In this document: positions 29,552 to 39,612 of the stretch, one piece after another
How positions within the stretch are numbered: the first letter of the stretch is position 1
Layout: every line of letters begins with the position of its first letter
Assembly: GCF_000590885.1 (NCBI RefSeq)
Contig: NZ_JFHN01000025.1
Location: forward strand, 1 to 64,000
Direction: 5' to 3'
DNA: 64,000 nt
From: Erwinia mallotivora
GTDB taxonomy: Bacteria; Pseudomonadota; Gammaproteobacteria; Enterobacterales; Enterobacteriaceae
Made by a program: the position numbers and the translations under genes
The notes under the pieces: generated by a model
The model's database searches: none
What the model saw: only the letters and a program-made list of their open reading frames with translations
What the model was told of the DNA's origin: nothing

Positions 29552-29821
29552 TCAGTTACCTATAAATACATCGCAAGAACCACTTACAATTGGCGCACCG
29601 CAGCCAGTAACATCACCCAACCTTGCCGCAGGACAACCGTTAATAAATACCGTTCCAGACCCGCAGGCAACCGGCGCAGCGCCATGCAGCAAAGCACAAG
29701 GGGCCACGCTTACTCCGACGACCCCTGCGGGCAATCCGTTGATAAAAACATTGCCAGAGCCACTGACCAGCGCTCCGCCATGTCCCGTCGCATCTCCCAA
29801 CCTGGCAGCATTTTGTGACAT
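29552..29821 (-). CDS. PAAR-domain spike tip protein
   Basis: The 89-residue protein is a stand-alone PAAR protein, the metal-binding cone that caps the VgrG spike. It begins MSQNAARLGDATGHGG and shows the repeated PAAR pattern (GSGNVFINGLPAG, GSGTVFINGCPAARLGD, GSCDVFIGN) with conserved His and Cys ligands. The frame is open to 29902, but ATG 29821 follows GAGGTGGG and gives the standard start. No toxin domain is attached, so it would serve as an adaptor or a pure tip. It lies just downstream of vgrG. Confidence 0.92.
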   Translation of the reverse strand: MSQNAARLGDATGHGGALVSGSGNVFINGLPAGVVGVSVAPCALLHGAAPVACGSGTVFINGCPAARLGDVTGCGAPIVSGSCDVFIGN

Positions 29822-29950
29822 ATCCCACCTCATTCCATTGAAAAATAAATCAGAGCTTATTTTTGTGGAGTGGGACAGGGCTGCTGTCCACTCCATCATC
29901 ACTACGACAATTCTGGCTGACGAGAAACTGCCACCAGAAGCAGCACTTTA

Positions 29951-32310
29951 TTACTCATCTGATGGCCCAGCGCTTCCCGTTGGATCAGGTGTAGGCGCTT
30001 CGGTTGGGGCTTCGGTTGGCGCTTCGGTTGGTGCCTCTGTTGGTGCCTCTGTTGGTGCTTCAGTGGGTGCTTCAGTGGGTGCTTCAGTGGGTGCGGTAGT
30101 GGGCAATACCGGCAATGGCAAAGCCATACCGACAAAACCAAACGCTGATATTCCGGGCAGTCCGGGAACCGCGCCAGCGCCACCACCACCACCTCCGCCG
30201 CCGCCACCTCCGCCACCGCAATCACAGCAATCACCGGGGTTCAGATCGATTTGTCCTCCCTGAAGAACAATATGATTAGCCACCAGTTTGATTTTGGGGG
30301 CAGTGATACAAAGGTTTCCACCCGCGGTCATGACAAAAGGCCCACCAACGGTCATCGTATGCGGGCCACCAATGGCATTGGTATGAGATCCACCAACAGC
30401 CAGATTGTATGCCCCACCAACATTCTCAGCCATGGCCCCCCCACGGCCAGGGTATAGGCACCACCAACATTGGTCGCAAAAGCGCCACCAACATTGATTC
30501 CTTTCGCTCCGCCAATAATCTCGGATTGCGACGCACCAACCTGAATAGCCAGACCTATCCCAACAAGAAGGCTGTTATTACCAACAACGTTGGTTGACTG
30601 GTTTGCGCCAACCAGCAGGCTCTGATTGCCGACCACATTTGTGGTGTCATCGGTTCCAACAAAGGTGCTTCTGGTAAGCCCAATCTTTGTCGTCGAGTTT
30701 TCACCGATAACCTGATCTTCATTACGCTTCGTCAGCCGTGACATATCACGTTCGGCCTGTTCCCAGTAATACTCCTCGCCTGGCTTATCATCAAACTGGA
30801 TGCCGTTGAAGTTGGTACGCCCTCCTCCGATGGTGCGGCTAACCAGACCACTTTGCGTGGCGTTTTCGGGAAGATCCCAGGGAGGCATGGTGACATTGTT
30901 ATAAAGACTTCCGAGAACCATCGGACGATCGGGATCGCCGTTGATAAAATCAACGATCACTTCATGACCAATGCGGGGAATACAGATTCCGCCAAAGTTG
31001 TTCCCAGCCCAGGGCTGGCTAACCCGGATCCAACAGGAGTCTGTTTCGCGATTAGTACCGTAACGATCCCACAGAAAGCGCACTTTGATACGACCATAGG
31101 TGTCGGTCCAGACTTCTTCACCTGGCGGCCCAACCACTACTGCCGTTTGGGGACCACTGGTTTTAGGGCGGGTGGCAAGCTGAGGATGACGATAAATTTT
31201 GGTAGTGGGCTGAACTGTAAATTCACTCTCATAACTGAATTCGCCCAATCCTGTTACCTGACTTATCTCAGTAATTTCCAGTTCACTGGAGATAACCATA
31301 TATTCACGATTGGCTTTTTCTACCGGATATCCCTGTAATTCAAAAACAATACCACAGGCAATTCCTCTCAGTTCACCTTTCCCTACCGCACGAGAACCAA
31401 CAGCGCCACGCTCTTCAATACGAATTTTGGCTAATTGCTCACCAATATTGGACTGATCGTAATCACCAGGCCAGTGGTAAAGTTCCATCTCATTAAAACT
31501 GGTTTTGCGGGGTTTACTGTCTATAGCCGAAATATCAGCACGTGATTTGGTGAAGTCATAATCATTGGTGTACCACTTACCGGAAACGATCGTTTCCTGG
31601 GAGACAAAGCTGTTGATATATTCCTGATCTGCCTTGGGTTCATCTGGCATGTACTGGATGATCTGATAAGCTTCGCTGGCGGATTTCTTATGTGCGCCAA
31701 CGTGATCGACCAATACCAGCTTATGCTTTTGATCAATATGTTCATAAAACCAGTAAATTCCCCACTCTTCCATCAAACGTTCAATGAAATTGAAGTCTGT
31801 TTCACCATACTGCACCTGAAAATCCAGAGAGGGATAACTGCCTGTCAGCCTTTGTTCAACCGGGAAATTATATTCTGAAAGCACCTCTTCAATTATTTCC
31901 ACTACGGTCTTTTGCTGGAAAATTTTAAAATCCGATGTTAACTCACTCAGGTACAGCCAGGGCCGGAGAATAATATCAAAGATTGCCTGATTGGCATCCC
32001 TGCCCACAAAACGCGCCTGCTGGACCAGACCGGAAATCTCTCGTGTGCCTTTTCCGGTGCCCAACAGTACGTCCAGTCCGTTACCGTCAAGTTCGATAGT
32101 GACGGTCATTTCCTTACCAATTAATGCTTTAATATCTACATTTGAAGCAGACTGCCAGGGAATCAGAGGATTAGCTGGTGTCTTAACGGTAAGAGTGTAG
32201 GTATATAAAGTTGAGTAGGTTTCTTTACCTTTAAGTTTTGTCAGGACTAAAGCTGGCTCGCCCAGCAACTGAGGCATTGCTGAACTGCTCAGAGTAATCG
32301 TTCTAGACAT
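29951..32310 (-). CDS. vgrG: T6SS spike protein VgrG (TssI) read through a -1 shift
   Basis: VgrG forms the trimeric needle of the T6SS. Frame 1 runs from ATG 32310 to a stop at 30352 (652 residues). It contains the gp27-like hub, the gp5 OB fold (GPPGEEVWTDTYGRIKVRFLWDR, CWIRVSQPWAG) and the start of the beta-helix (GGAFATNVGGAYTLAVGG). At the G7 tract (30436-30442) the repeat continues in the neighbouring frame (AENVGGAYNLAVGG...) down to 29951. One extra G or a -1 ribosomal shift restores a single 786-residue protein. Its tail carries GGNLCITAPKIKLVANHIVLQGG, about 13 glycines, and eight PTEA repeats. Without the shift, 30 aberrant residues end the protein. Real programmed or phase-variable control, mutation and sequencing error are all possible. 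Confidence 0.85.
29994..30089 (-). repeat. Eight 12-base repeats encoding PTEA in the VgrG tail
   Basis: Eight consecutive 12-base units of the form GGYGCTTCGGTT/GGTGCTTCAGTG on the plus strand encode Pro-Thr-Glu-Ala on the minus strand. Units fall into three sequence classes arranged in blocks (GCTTCGGTT x3, GCCTCTGTT x2, GCTTCAGTG x3), which suggests recent unit duplication. A polyglycine stretch of about 13 codons lies upstream in the same tail at roughly 30182-30222. Confidence 0.9.
30436..30442 (-). other. G7 homopolymer at the vgrG frame break
   Basis: On the minus strand the frame reads GTG GGG GGG CCA. The seven G residues therefore sit as G_GGG_GGG, the X_XXY_YYZ geometry of a -1 slippery heptamer. 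After a -1 shift the next codon is GCC, and the VgrG repeat continues without loss. Confidence 0.85.
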
Positions 32311-32367
32311 ATCAATACCTGCTGAAATAAATGTTCAAAGTATCAGGCAAAAATTTCTGCCCCACAT

Positions 32368-33018
32368 TTACAATGAAACTTTTTGTGAGTCGATTATTCT
32401 TCCATACCTGCTTTGCCTCCACAGCCATACGTTTATATCCGTTTGAATACAGCCCGGCCAACCCTTCCATGGCATGATTTCAACCCCATTGTCGCTATTT
32501 ATTTTTTCTTCATTATCAGTCAGTTCAGAAAGCAGCAATTCTGAACGATTACTGAATTTATATTGCTCATTCAGTAATTTTTCCCAAAAGGGAGAATAAG
32601 AACGCTGTAACGCTTTTATCCATTCACTTAAGTTAGCCCGGTTACTGACAATGCCCTCCTGCCTCTGAGTTCCATTCAGAAGCCTTGAGAGCCAGAAAGC
32701 AACGTGAAAATTAGATCGCAGGTTTTCACAAAGTGTTGGATATGACACACAAACATAGAGTGCAAATACCGAATTAATTTCAAAGGTGCTGGCCTCCGGT
32801 AAAAAAGCCCCCAGCCAGAAATAATTTTTCTTTTTGATTTTGGCTGGCATGACAAAACACCAGGAGTGATTAATGCTGAGGTTTTTTCCAGGTAAAGTTA
32901 AAACCATTTTTGGGATGATACCCTCCAGGAGAATATCTGAGATATTCTCCTGCTTCTTACGAAGTTGACTGAAGAGTCTGTAACCTGGCTTTTCCCTGAC
33001 GGATATCCTGATGTCCAT
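32368..33018 (-). CDS. Unknown protein between tssM and vgrG, possibly degenerate TagF-like
   Basis: The 216-residue protein is not recognised with confidence. The start at 33018 (MDIRISVREKPGYRLF) follows an AGGA site; the frame is open to 33075, inside the end of tssM. The segment SWCFVMPAKIKKKNYFWLGAFLPEASTFE loosely follows the TagF order (Trp-Phe, then WxGxxxPS), but the GDF motif of TagF is missing and the conserved arginines are absent. It has no signal peptide or membrane segment. Position directly after tssM and before vgrG suggests an accessory T6SS protein of narrow distribution. Confidence 0.5.
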   Translation of the reverse strand: MDIRISVREKPGYRLFSQLRKKQENISDILLEGIIPKMVLTLPGKNLSINHSWCFVMPAKIKKKNYFWLGAFLPEASTFEINSVFALYVCVSYPTLCENLRSNFHVAFWLSRLLNGTQRQEGIVSNRANLSEWIKALQRSYSPFWEKLLNEQYKFSNRSELLLSELTDNEEKINSDNGVEIMPWKGWPGCIQTDINVWLWRQSRYGRIIDSQKVSL

Positions 33019-33065
33019 ATTCTTTCCTGATAATAAAAATAGGCTTCTGAACTTAATCAGAAACT

Positions 33066-36000
33066 TCACGGACAATAAAAATTCTTTAACAAATCGATGA
33101 TTAATTCATTTTTATATGTCAATCCGGTGACTTCAACTTTAACCTGACGATTATGCATATCAAATATCAGAATTGGCTGCCCGGTATCAGAAGTTTCAAT
33201 ATCCTCCACCGTATCCAGCCAACGCATTAACGCCCAGGGGCCTTTTTTGGTTACACCATTATCTTCCAACGTCACACGCGGCCGGGTGCTCATACTTACA
33301 ACAGATTCAGAACGATTTCCAGGCCATTTAAAAGACTTCGGCAACACAGGGCCATGCGCGTAAGTCATGACATTTCCGTCAAAATTAAGTGTTAACTGAG
33401 TCACTGAAGGCGACATGTAGGGAATTGCCACCGTGTAATTAATTGCCAGTTTGTTGTCACCATTCTGAAAAAAAGCCTTACGGATCTGCTGAGCCTGCTC
33501 GAAGATATCCAGAGCTTCAGAAGATTGTGTCTCGACCTCACCTTTATAGCGCCACGGGCGGGTTGATGTGTCCACCTTATCAGCCAGACTCTTTTTGAAG
33601 TAATCGTCAACAATACCGCCGGCAGCAAAAAACTGCTCAAAATCCCGCAGGCTTACCTCTTCAGATGCATCTGCGAAAGGATAACGCCCCTGAAGCATTG
33701 TACGGCAAACTTCACCGAGACTGGCTGTAATCGTTTTATTCGTATTATTAACAACCTGATGATTTACCCGCTTATAGGCCCCATTAAGCAGTGGGGCAAT
33801 AATATACTTAAAAGGATCTGGCCATACCGCAGACTCTGCGCTTAACCGTTGACCAGCATCTGAAACGTCTGGCAGATTTCCATTTTTAATCGCGCTGTCG
33901 GAGATCACTAAAAGCGTATACTGATCATTTAATACTCCCATGATCGTTGCCAGTTTTGCCCCTGAGTTCGATGTATCAGCTGCACCATTATTACTATTAC
34001 CACCACCCACAAAATTGCGTAGAGGCGTAAAAAAATTATCAACACCCTGTCGCAAAATTACCTTCTCGTGGGCCGCTATGGCGAGATTGAGTTTTGAGGC
34101 AGCATCAAGCAACTGGCTGTTCATTCCCATACTGCTACCCTGACCTTTGAGCAGGCTTTCCGGCTGATCGGCGGCCAGCGTCGTCTGCTTAACCGCCTCC
34201 TTCGCCAGATTCACCAGCGGCGAATTTGTGGAAACCAGAGTACGCATCATATAAATATCAAATGACAAACCCATGCTGTTATTATCCAGCTCGTCAGACT
34301 TCAGACGAATACTCTTTAAAAAGGTTTGCCAGGTCCGGGTATACTCCTTCAGATAGAGCCGGGTTAATTCATCTTTTAGCGGGTCAGTAATGGCTGCATT
34401 CGGATCTGCCTTTAGTGCTTTCAGCGAAGCCAGCGGTTGCGCATTGCCCATGACCCAACGATCCTCCTGCTGAAGCTTCCTGAGGATGCCACTAATTTTT
34501 TTTTTAAATACCTGATGATAACCATTATAAGTAAAAAGCCCTGGCACCCCTTTTTCGGCCATAGCGGGGTCAATGACGGTGAAAACCTGCCCGGCTTCCT
34601 CGTCAGTTATCTTATTTAACGTCAGGTTTTCTGGCGCATCAGCCTGCATTGCAGACTTTACCCGGTCATAAAGACGTGCGCTCAGGAGATTACGGTTGAG
34701 CAATTCTCTGGCTTCAGTGATAAGCTCTTTATCTGCCGGCTCACCATATTGTCGCCAGTCAGGCTGACTGAATAATTTTTTCAGGTGAGCCATAAACAAA
34801 CTTCTTTCTTCGTACGGCTGGATCTTACCGGAAATATCCCAGGCAGTAGTGATACTGGCTATCAGATATTCCTGATTAAATTCCCCTTCACCTGAAACCA
34901 TCAAATAAAGCTTCAGAGCACTATACACTTCCGCCGGATCATTATTGTAAATCGCGTTCTGCAAAGCAGCATGAGACTGGCTTTCAATCATTGGAAAAAG
35001 CAATTTTCTGAGAAAGAAATGGTAGAGACCATCAGAATTCCGGTTCAGACTTTTGCCAACATACAAGCCATAGCGGTATTCCAAATCTGGATTGAGCACA
35101 TCCAGCCCGGCGAAATCGGGCAGGAACTGGGCAAGGTTCAGTAAGGTCGGAAGCATATTCTGATTTGCCGTTTTCAGAAATGTTTTTACCTCTCCCTCCA
35201 GCCTGGCAACTTTCACCTCCACCGCATCCAGATAATTGCCATTATTATGATAGCTATGATAAAGACCACTTAGCAGAAAAACCGAAATCATTATACAAAA
35301 GCAGTGACCAAGAAAATTCTGGAAGCGATATTTCGTTACCACACGGAAATTGTGCCTGACCAGATCGGCATCTTTTATAATAATCTCGGAAAAAAGCTGA
35401 CGAAGAAAATACTGGCGACCATATGATACATCCTTTATCAGAAAGTCAGCATCTTCCTGCAATGAAGCTGAATAAGCCTGAGCATCCGGAATTCGGTTAT
35501 TAATGAAATTCCGCCATTTTTGAATCAGTGTAATATCATTTACCATTACACTCTTCTCTGGCTGATGGCTACTGCTGAAATAGACTCCACGCAGTGAGGT
35601 ATAGCTTTGCGTTTCATCATAACGTGAAGCGAAGAAAATATTTTGTAGGATCTCCGCCACCCCCTGCGTCAACATCCTGAAGTCCTGCGGCAGGGCATAC
35701 ATTTTTTTTCTGTCAGTATTTTCGTACTCCTCCTGCTGTCGCATTGTCATGTTTCTTTCAATGCGGTTCTCCAGCAAGGTAAGTTCTGACTCGACAACGC
35801 TTCGCAATTCCGCAACGGCGGTCTTCATATCATCGCCATAAGGGAACGTGACTCCCCAAATCTGCTCACGTTCCTGCTCAGTGAGGATACGAAAATATTC
35901 GGCAAAACCGCTTAGTTGATCCAGTTTGGTGACCACGACATACACCGGAAAACGTACACCCAAAAACTTTCTCGTGTCATCAAGACAGGAACGAATTTTT

Positions 36001-36890
36001 GCTGACAGGTCGTAGAGTTCCGTTTTGCTGCGGCCCATTACATCAGAGACAGAAACGGTAATGATGACGCCATTTAGCGCTTTAATTGGATGATATTTTT
36101 TAATCGACTTCAGCAATACTTCCCACTCTGGCATATTGCTGTGAGCCGCGTCGATATATTTACCCGCAGTATCAATAAACAAAGCTTCGTTGGCAAACCA
36201 ACACTCGCAGTTTTTGGTGGGTGAACTCTCTTTACAAATACGATTCAACTGCTCCGGCAAAGGAAAATTTTGACCGGAGTGTAAAATAATCGACGTTTTA
36301 CCTGCCCCCTGGGTTCCTAATACCATGTACCAGGGAAGGTCGCTAAGCGACTTTTTGGGCTGAATAAAACGGCGAACAAACGATATATTCTTACTGATTT
36401 TTTTAATGTATTCAGCCGCGTCACGGATTATCGCATCAACTTCGTAAATCTGGGTATCAACTTTCACGTCCTTATTACTAAACAGTGTATCGAGTAATTT
36501 CGGATTGTTTTTTAATGCCAGAAGAAGCTTCCAGATTCCGTAAATCAACGCACAAAAAAGAATAACACTGATGACAAAAAATCTTGCCATTATGCCCGCT
36601 AAAGGATAACCATAACCAATAAAAACATAGGGACCAATAACCCAGACTATTACACAGGCTGTGGCCATCATCACCATAAAAAAAGGAATATTAAACCAAA
36701 AACTGACCAGGCAGAGAAGCGCCAGAATAATAAAGATGATACTAGCTTCTGTGCTTTCCAGAGGACGTGTTTCACCAAAGCCCAAAAAAGGACCGAGGAA
36801 CCAGATTGCAGCGATAAGTAAAGCAAAAAAAGCAACCACCATAAATAGTCTGGTAAATCGCCCTGAGAAGATTCTGTTTAAATAGGACAT
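33066..36890 (-). CDS. tssM: T6SS inner-membrane protein TssM (IcmF)
   Basis: TssM spans both membranes with TssJ and TssL and anchors the T6SS. The 1274-residue protein has membrane helices at about 15-35, 48-68, 72-92 and 103-123. An intact cytoplasmic Walker A, GTQGAGKTS, is at 192-200 within the IcmF GTPase-like domain. A further membrane segment (LGHCFCIMISVFLLSGLYHSY) is near 515-535, followed by a long periplasmic region ending in the conserved beta domain (ALMRWLDTVEDI). It lies 11 bases after tssL. Confidence 0.96.
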   Translation of the reverse strand: MSYLNRIFSGRFTRLFMVVAFFALLIAAIWFLGPFLGFGETRPLESTEASIIFIILALLCLVSFWFNIPFFMVMMATACVIVWVIGPYVFIGYGYPLAGIMARFFVISVILFCALIYGIWKLLLALKNNPKLLDTLFSNKDVKVDTQIYEVDAIIRDAAEYIKKISKNISFVRRFIQPKKSLSDLPWYMVLGTQGAGKTSIILHSGQNFPLPEQLNRICKESSPTKNCECWFANEALFIDTAGKYIDAAHSNMPEWEVLLKSIKKYHPIKALNGVIITVSVSDVMGRSKTELYDLSAKIRSCLDDTRKFLGVRFPVYVVVTKLDQLSGFAEYFRILTEQEREQIWGVTFPYGDDMKTAVAELRSVVESELTLLENRIERNMTMRQQEEYENTDRKKMYALPQDFRMLTQGVAEILQNIFFASRYDETQSYTSLRGVYFSSSHQPEKSVMVNDITLIQKWRNFINNRIPDAQAYSASLQEDADFLIKDVSYGRQYFLRQLFSEIIIKDADLVRHNFRVVTKYRFQNFLGHCFCIMISVFLLSGLYHSYHNNGNYLDAVEVKVARLEGEVKTFLKTANQNMLPTLLNLAQFLPDFAGLDVLNPDLEYRYGLYVGKSLNRNSDGLYHFFLRKLLFPMIESQSHAALQNAIYNNDPAEVYSALKLYLMVSGEGEFNQEYLIASITTAWDISGKIQPYEERSLFMAHLKKLFSQPDWRQYGEPADKELITEARELLNRNLLSARLYDRVKSAMQADAPENLTLNKITDEEAGQVFTVIDPAMAEKGVPGLFTYNGYHQVFKKKISGILRKLQQEDRWVMGNAQPLASLKALKADPNAAITDPLKDELTRLYLKEYTRTWQTFLKSIRLKSDELDNNSMGLSFDIYMMRTLVSTNSPLVNLAKEAVKQTTLAADQPESLLKGQGSSMGMNSQLLDAASKLNLAIAAHEKVILRQGVDNFFTPLRNFVGGGNSNNGAADTSNSGAKLATIMGVLNDQYTLLVISDSAIKNGNLPDVSDAGQRLSAESAVWPDPFKYIIAPLLNGAYKRVNHQVVNNTNKTITASLGEVCRTMLQGRYPFADASEEVSLRDFEQFFAAGGIVDDYFKKSLADKVDTSTRPWRYKGEVETQSSEALDIFEQAQQIRKAFFQNGDNKLAINYTVAIPYMSPSVTQLTLNFDGNVMTYAHGPVLPKSFKWPGNRSESVVSMSTRPRVTLEDNGVTKKGPWALMRWLDTVEDIETSDTGQPILIFDMHNRQVKVEVTGLTYKNELIIDLLKNFYCP

Positions 36891-36901
36891 TATTTAACTC
36901 A

Positions 36902-38263
36902 TTAATAAGTCACAAAAAATTCCACACGCCTGTTTTGCGCACGCCCTTGTTTGTCTTTATTACTGCTTACAGGCTGAGTATCACCAACCCCCTGTGCAGT
37001 TATTTTTTCTGGTGAAATCCCTTCATCAATAAAATAATGAGAGACATATTCAGCCCGCTTTTCCGACAGCACTTTATTATCAGGGAACGCTTTTGTTTTA
37101 ACGGGCACCGAGTCTGTATGCCCAACAATTTTCACTACGCCATTTACACGATGAACTTCTTTCGCAACGCGCCGCAGAACAGGTTCCATCTCAGGAATTA
37201 TCTTATCCGAACCTGACATAAAGATTGAATCACCACGAAAAACAACTTTACTTTGAATCTGCGTCTCATCAACACTGACTAAATTTTTTCTTATCTCTTC
37301 TTTTAATAAAATAGCCAACCGGAGTCGGGCTACAACAGGCTGTCGGGTGTAATTAAGATACTGCATAGCGTGAATTCTCTGCTGCAAATTAATTTCATGC
37401 TTCGATAACCAGTATTTACACCAGATATAGGTTGAGGCTACCAGTACACTGGCAAATAAAAATGTCACCCGAACAGGTATAATCAGGCGTTCTTTTTTTG
37501 CCTTACCGCGAAAAACCAGACCATGAGGAGAAAGCTCGGGAGGCATCGAATCTCTGGTGCTCTGGATAATCGTCAGCAATCGCTGGCGAATCTTGGTCAG
37601 TTGACGATCACCGTCCTCCAGGATGCTGTAACGACCTTCAAATCCCAGCCCCAGAATGCGGAGCAAAACTTCCAGCACATCAACATATTCGTGGGGATTC
37701 ATCGACAGCCGGCCAATGAGCAGGAAAAATTTATTTCCGCCGTCATTGTCCCCTTCAAAATGGTTGAGAATATTACTTTGTGACCATCCCCATTGCGCTC
37801 CCCAACTGGTGGTGTGAGCCGCCTCGTCCAGAGCAGTACAAATGCAATAGCGCACAATAGCCATTTTTTTCCATGAGATTTCCACCTCATCGCACACCAC
37901 GCTGAACAAATTAATTTCATTTTTAAGAATGCGTTTCAACACATCCGCATGTTCAGGCGATGACATTGTTTCAGGCATATCGCTTAATGCCCTGAGCAAT
38001 GGTTGCACAGCCTCCAGTAATGGATTGACGGCAGCTTTAACTTTTAATACGCGTTGCTGAACACCTTCACTTTTCAACGTGGCTTCATTTTTGTCAGCGC
38101 CCCTTACAGCAAAACCGTTAAAACTGGCGGTTGATGCAATGTCAGGCGCCTCATAACCATCATCAAGCAAAAATTTGCCCATGGCCTGCGGCGTCAATGT
38201 TTCATCAGGTGCCGGTGTTGGATCAGGGATGTCAAAATCCTTCAGCTGGTCAGCTTCACTCAT
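36902..38263 (-). CDS. tssL: TssL with C-terminal OmpA peptidoglycan-binding domain
   Basis: The 453-residue extended TssL has a cytoplasmic DotU domain at about 60-260 (VCDEVEISWKK, CTALDEAAHTTSWG, GFEGRYSILEDG), a single membrane helix at about 265-285 (PVRVTFLFASVLVASTYIW) and an OmpA-like periplasmic domain (about 330-453) with KIVGHTDSVPVK, LSEKRAEYVSHYF and NRRVEFFV. The OmpA domain would anchor the complex to peptidoglycan directly. The frame is open to 38281, but ATG 38263 shares its first base with the tssK stop (TGATG) and has GGGAG upstream, so it is chosen. A second DotU protein is encoded at 57630. Confidence 0.92.
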   Translation of the reverse strand: MSEADQLKDFDIPDPTPAPDETLTPQAMGKFLLDDGYEAPDIASTASFNGFAVRGADKNEATLKSEGVQQRVLKVKAAVNPLLEAVQPLLRALSDMPETMSSPEHADVLKRILKNEINLFSVVCDEVEISWKKMAIVRYCICTALDEAAHTTSWGAQWGWSQSNILNHFEGDNDGGNKFFLLIGRLSMNPHEYVDVLEVLLRILGLGFEGRYSILEDGDRQLTKIRQRLLTIIQSTRDSMPPELSPHGLVFRGKAKKERLIIPVRVTFLFASVLVASTYIWCKYWLSKHEINLQQRIHAMQYLNYTRQPVVARLRLAILLKEEIRKNLVSVDETQIQSKVVFRGDSIFMSGSDKIIPEMEPVLRRVAKEVHRVNGVVKIVGHTDSVPVKTKAFPDNKVLSEKRAEYVSHYFIDEGISPEKITAQGVGDTQPVSSNKDKQGRAQNRRVEFFVTY

Positions 38264-39609
38264 CAGTTTCGAACTCCCCAAAGCTCCATTTTCAGTTCAG
38301 GGAAATCACCCGCAACATGAAGAGCCAGCGCTCCTGTCCCTGCAACCTTATCCCAGAAAGGGCCACTTTTTAGCAGATCAAAATAGACAAACCCCGACTG
38401 ATAAGGGATCTGTCGCGGTGGTACTGGCAACGCCTGTAAAACCAGGCCAGGCAAATGCGACCGAACCAGCTCACGTAGCTGTTGTGGAGCACTGATTTTG
38501 GTCTGCGCTGAGAATTGCTGTTGCAGAACATCCATGGGTAACTGTGCATTAACTGCGAGTACCAGATTAGAGAATGAGCGTAATTCGCCGGGTAATACTG
38601 ATGCAGACCAGACACCGTTGCCTTTCGCATGCAGATCTATTAGCTGTCCGGCACGAATCAGGATTTGATTGAGTAAATCGTGTAGTTCTTCAACCAATGG
38701 ATAGATAGACTGATAGAGTCGTGCGTGGTCATAGCCCGGGGCACTTTTAGGCCGACGCGTTTTAGTGCGAATAAAGGTCGACAGCTCACCAGAAAATTTC
38801 GCCAGTTCCTGATACAACACAATAGGGGCTAACTCGGGGATATTTCTCAGATGGTCAAGAACAGGTTCATATTTGTTAAAGATCTGTAAAAGCAGGTAAT
38901 CGACAACCTCTGCTCCACCGCTGGCTTTACCATCACTGTTAGATAAACGTTCCGCCAGCATTTCAGCTCGCATTTTTACCAGGCCATTAAGATGAATCAG
39001 CCATTCGGTCAGCAAACGACTGGCGGCGTATCCGGTCACGGGTGGAATATAATCTTCAACGTGCAACAGTACGCTACCATCAGGCTGAATAGCTCTGATT
39101 CTGGTTAAAGGCAAACCTATCCAGGATTCGGTCATCTCGCTTTCAGCTACCAGTTTTAGCCGCAGACTCGCTAACTGAACGGGTTTAGGCCCCTGACGAA
39201 TCGAGTTGGTATCGCTCAGCTCGGTTTCAAAGGCATAAAAACGCGCCAGTGAACCGTAATCGGCGGGATCAAAAATAGTTTCATCACTGTTATCCAGCCG
39301 CAGTGGCACCGCCAGATAGATCATTTTTCCTAAATGATCCGGACTGATAGTAAGCGGTTCTGGTAGTTCGGCATGACCTGGAATATCAAACGGTGTTCCA
39401 TCAGGGAGAACGCCTCTTCCAGACCGAAGAACAAGTTTACCGTAAGAAAGCGCATCCAAATCTATGTCATAGTGCGCAAACCCCCAAAAAAAAGGGGTAA
39501 TAGTCGCCGCACGTTTATGGGCATAATATTCTAAATACCGTTCCTGCTGCTGAAAAAGCTGAGGGCGAAGAAAGAGCCCTTCGCTCCAGACCACTTTATT
39601 TGTTCTCAT
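38263..39609 (-). CDS. tssK: T6SS baseplate protein TssK
   Basis: TssK connects the baseplate to the TssJLM membrane complex. The 448-residue protein begins with the family hallmark VVWSEGLFLRPQLFQQQERYLE. It has the conserved middle part (PVTGYAASRLLTEWLIHLNGLVKMRAEMLAER) and a C-terminal head domain ending FPELKMELWGVRN. The length is standard. It is translationally coupled to tssL at its end and lies three bases after tssJ. Confidence 0.95.
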   Translation of the reverse strand: MRTNKVVWSEGLFLRPQLFQQQERYLEYYAHKRAATITPFFWGFAHYDIDLDALSYGKLVLRSGRGVLPDGTPFDIPGHAELPEPLTISPDHLGKMIYLAVPLRLDNSDETIFDPADYGSLARFYAFETELSDTNSIRQGPKPVQLASLRLKLVAESEMTESWIGLPLTRIRAIQPDGSVLLHVEDYIPPVTGYAASRLLTEWLIHLNGLVKMRAEMLAERLSNSDGKASGGAEVVDYLLLQIFNKYEPVLDHLRNIPELAPIVLYQELAKFSGELSTFIRTKTRRPKSAPGYDHARLYQSIYPLVEELHDLLNQILIRAGQLIDLHAKGNGVWSASVLPGELRSFSNLVLAVNAQLPMDVLQQQFSAQTKISAPQQLRELVRSHLPGLVLQALPVPPRQIPYQSGFVYFDLLKSGPFWDKVAGTGALALHVAGDFPELKMELWGVRN

Positions 39610-39612
39610 CGG

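Noticed and set aside
29994..30089. Regular 12-base repeats as a possible CRISPR or regulatory array
   Set aside because: There are no spacers, the units are in frame with VgrG and encode PTEA, so they are protein-coding repeats.
29951..30433. Independent 160-codon gene starting at ATG 30433
   Set aside because: It has no proper ribosome site, and the product continues the VgrG beta-helix repeat exactly, so it is better read as the shifted end of vgrG.
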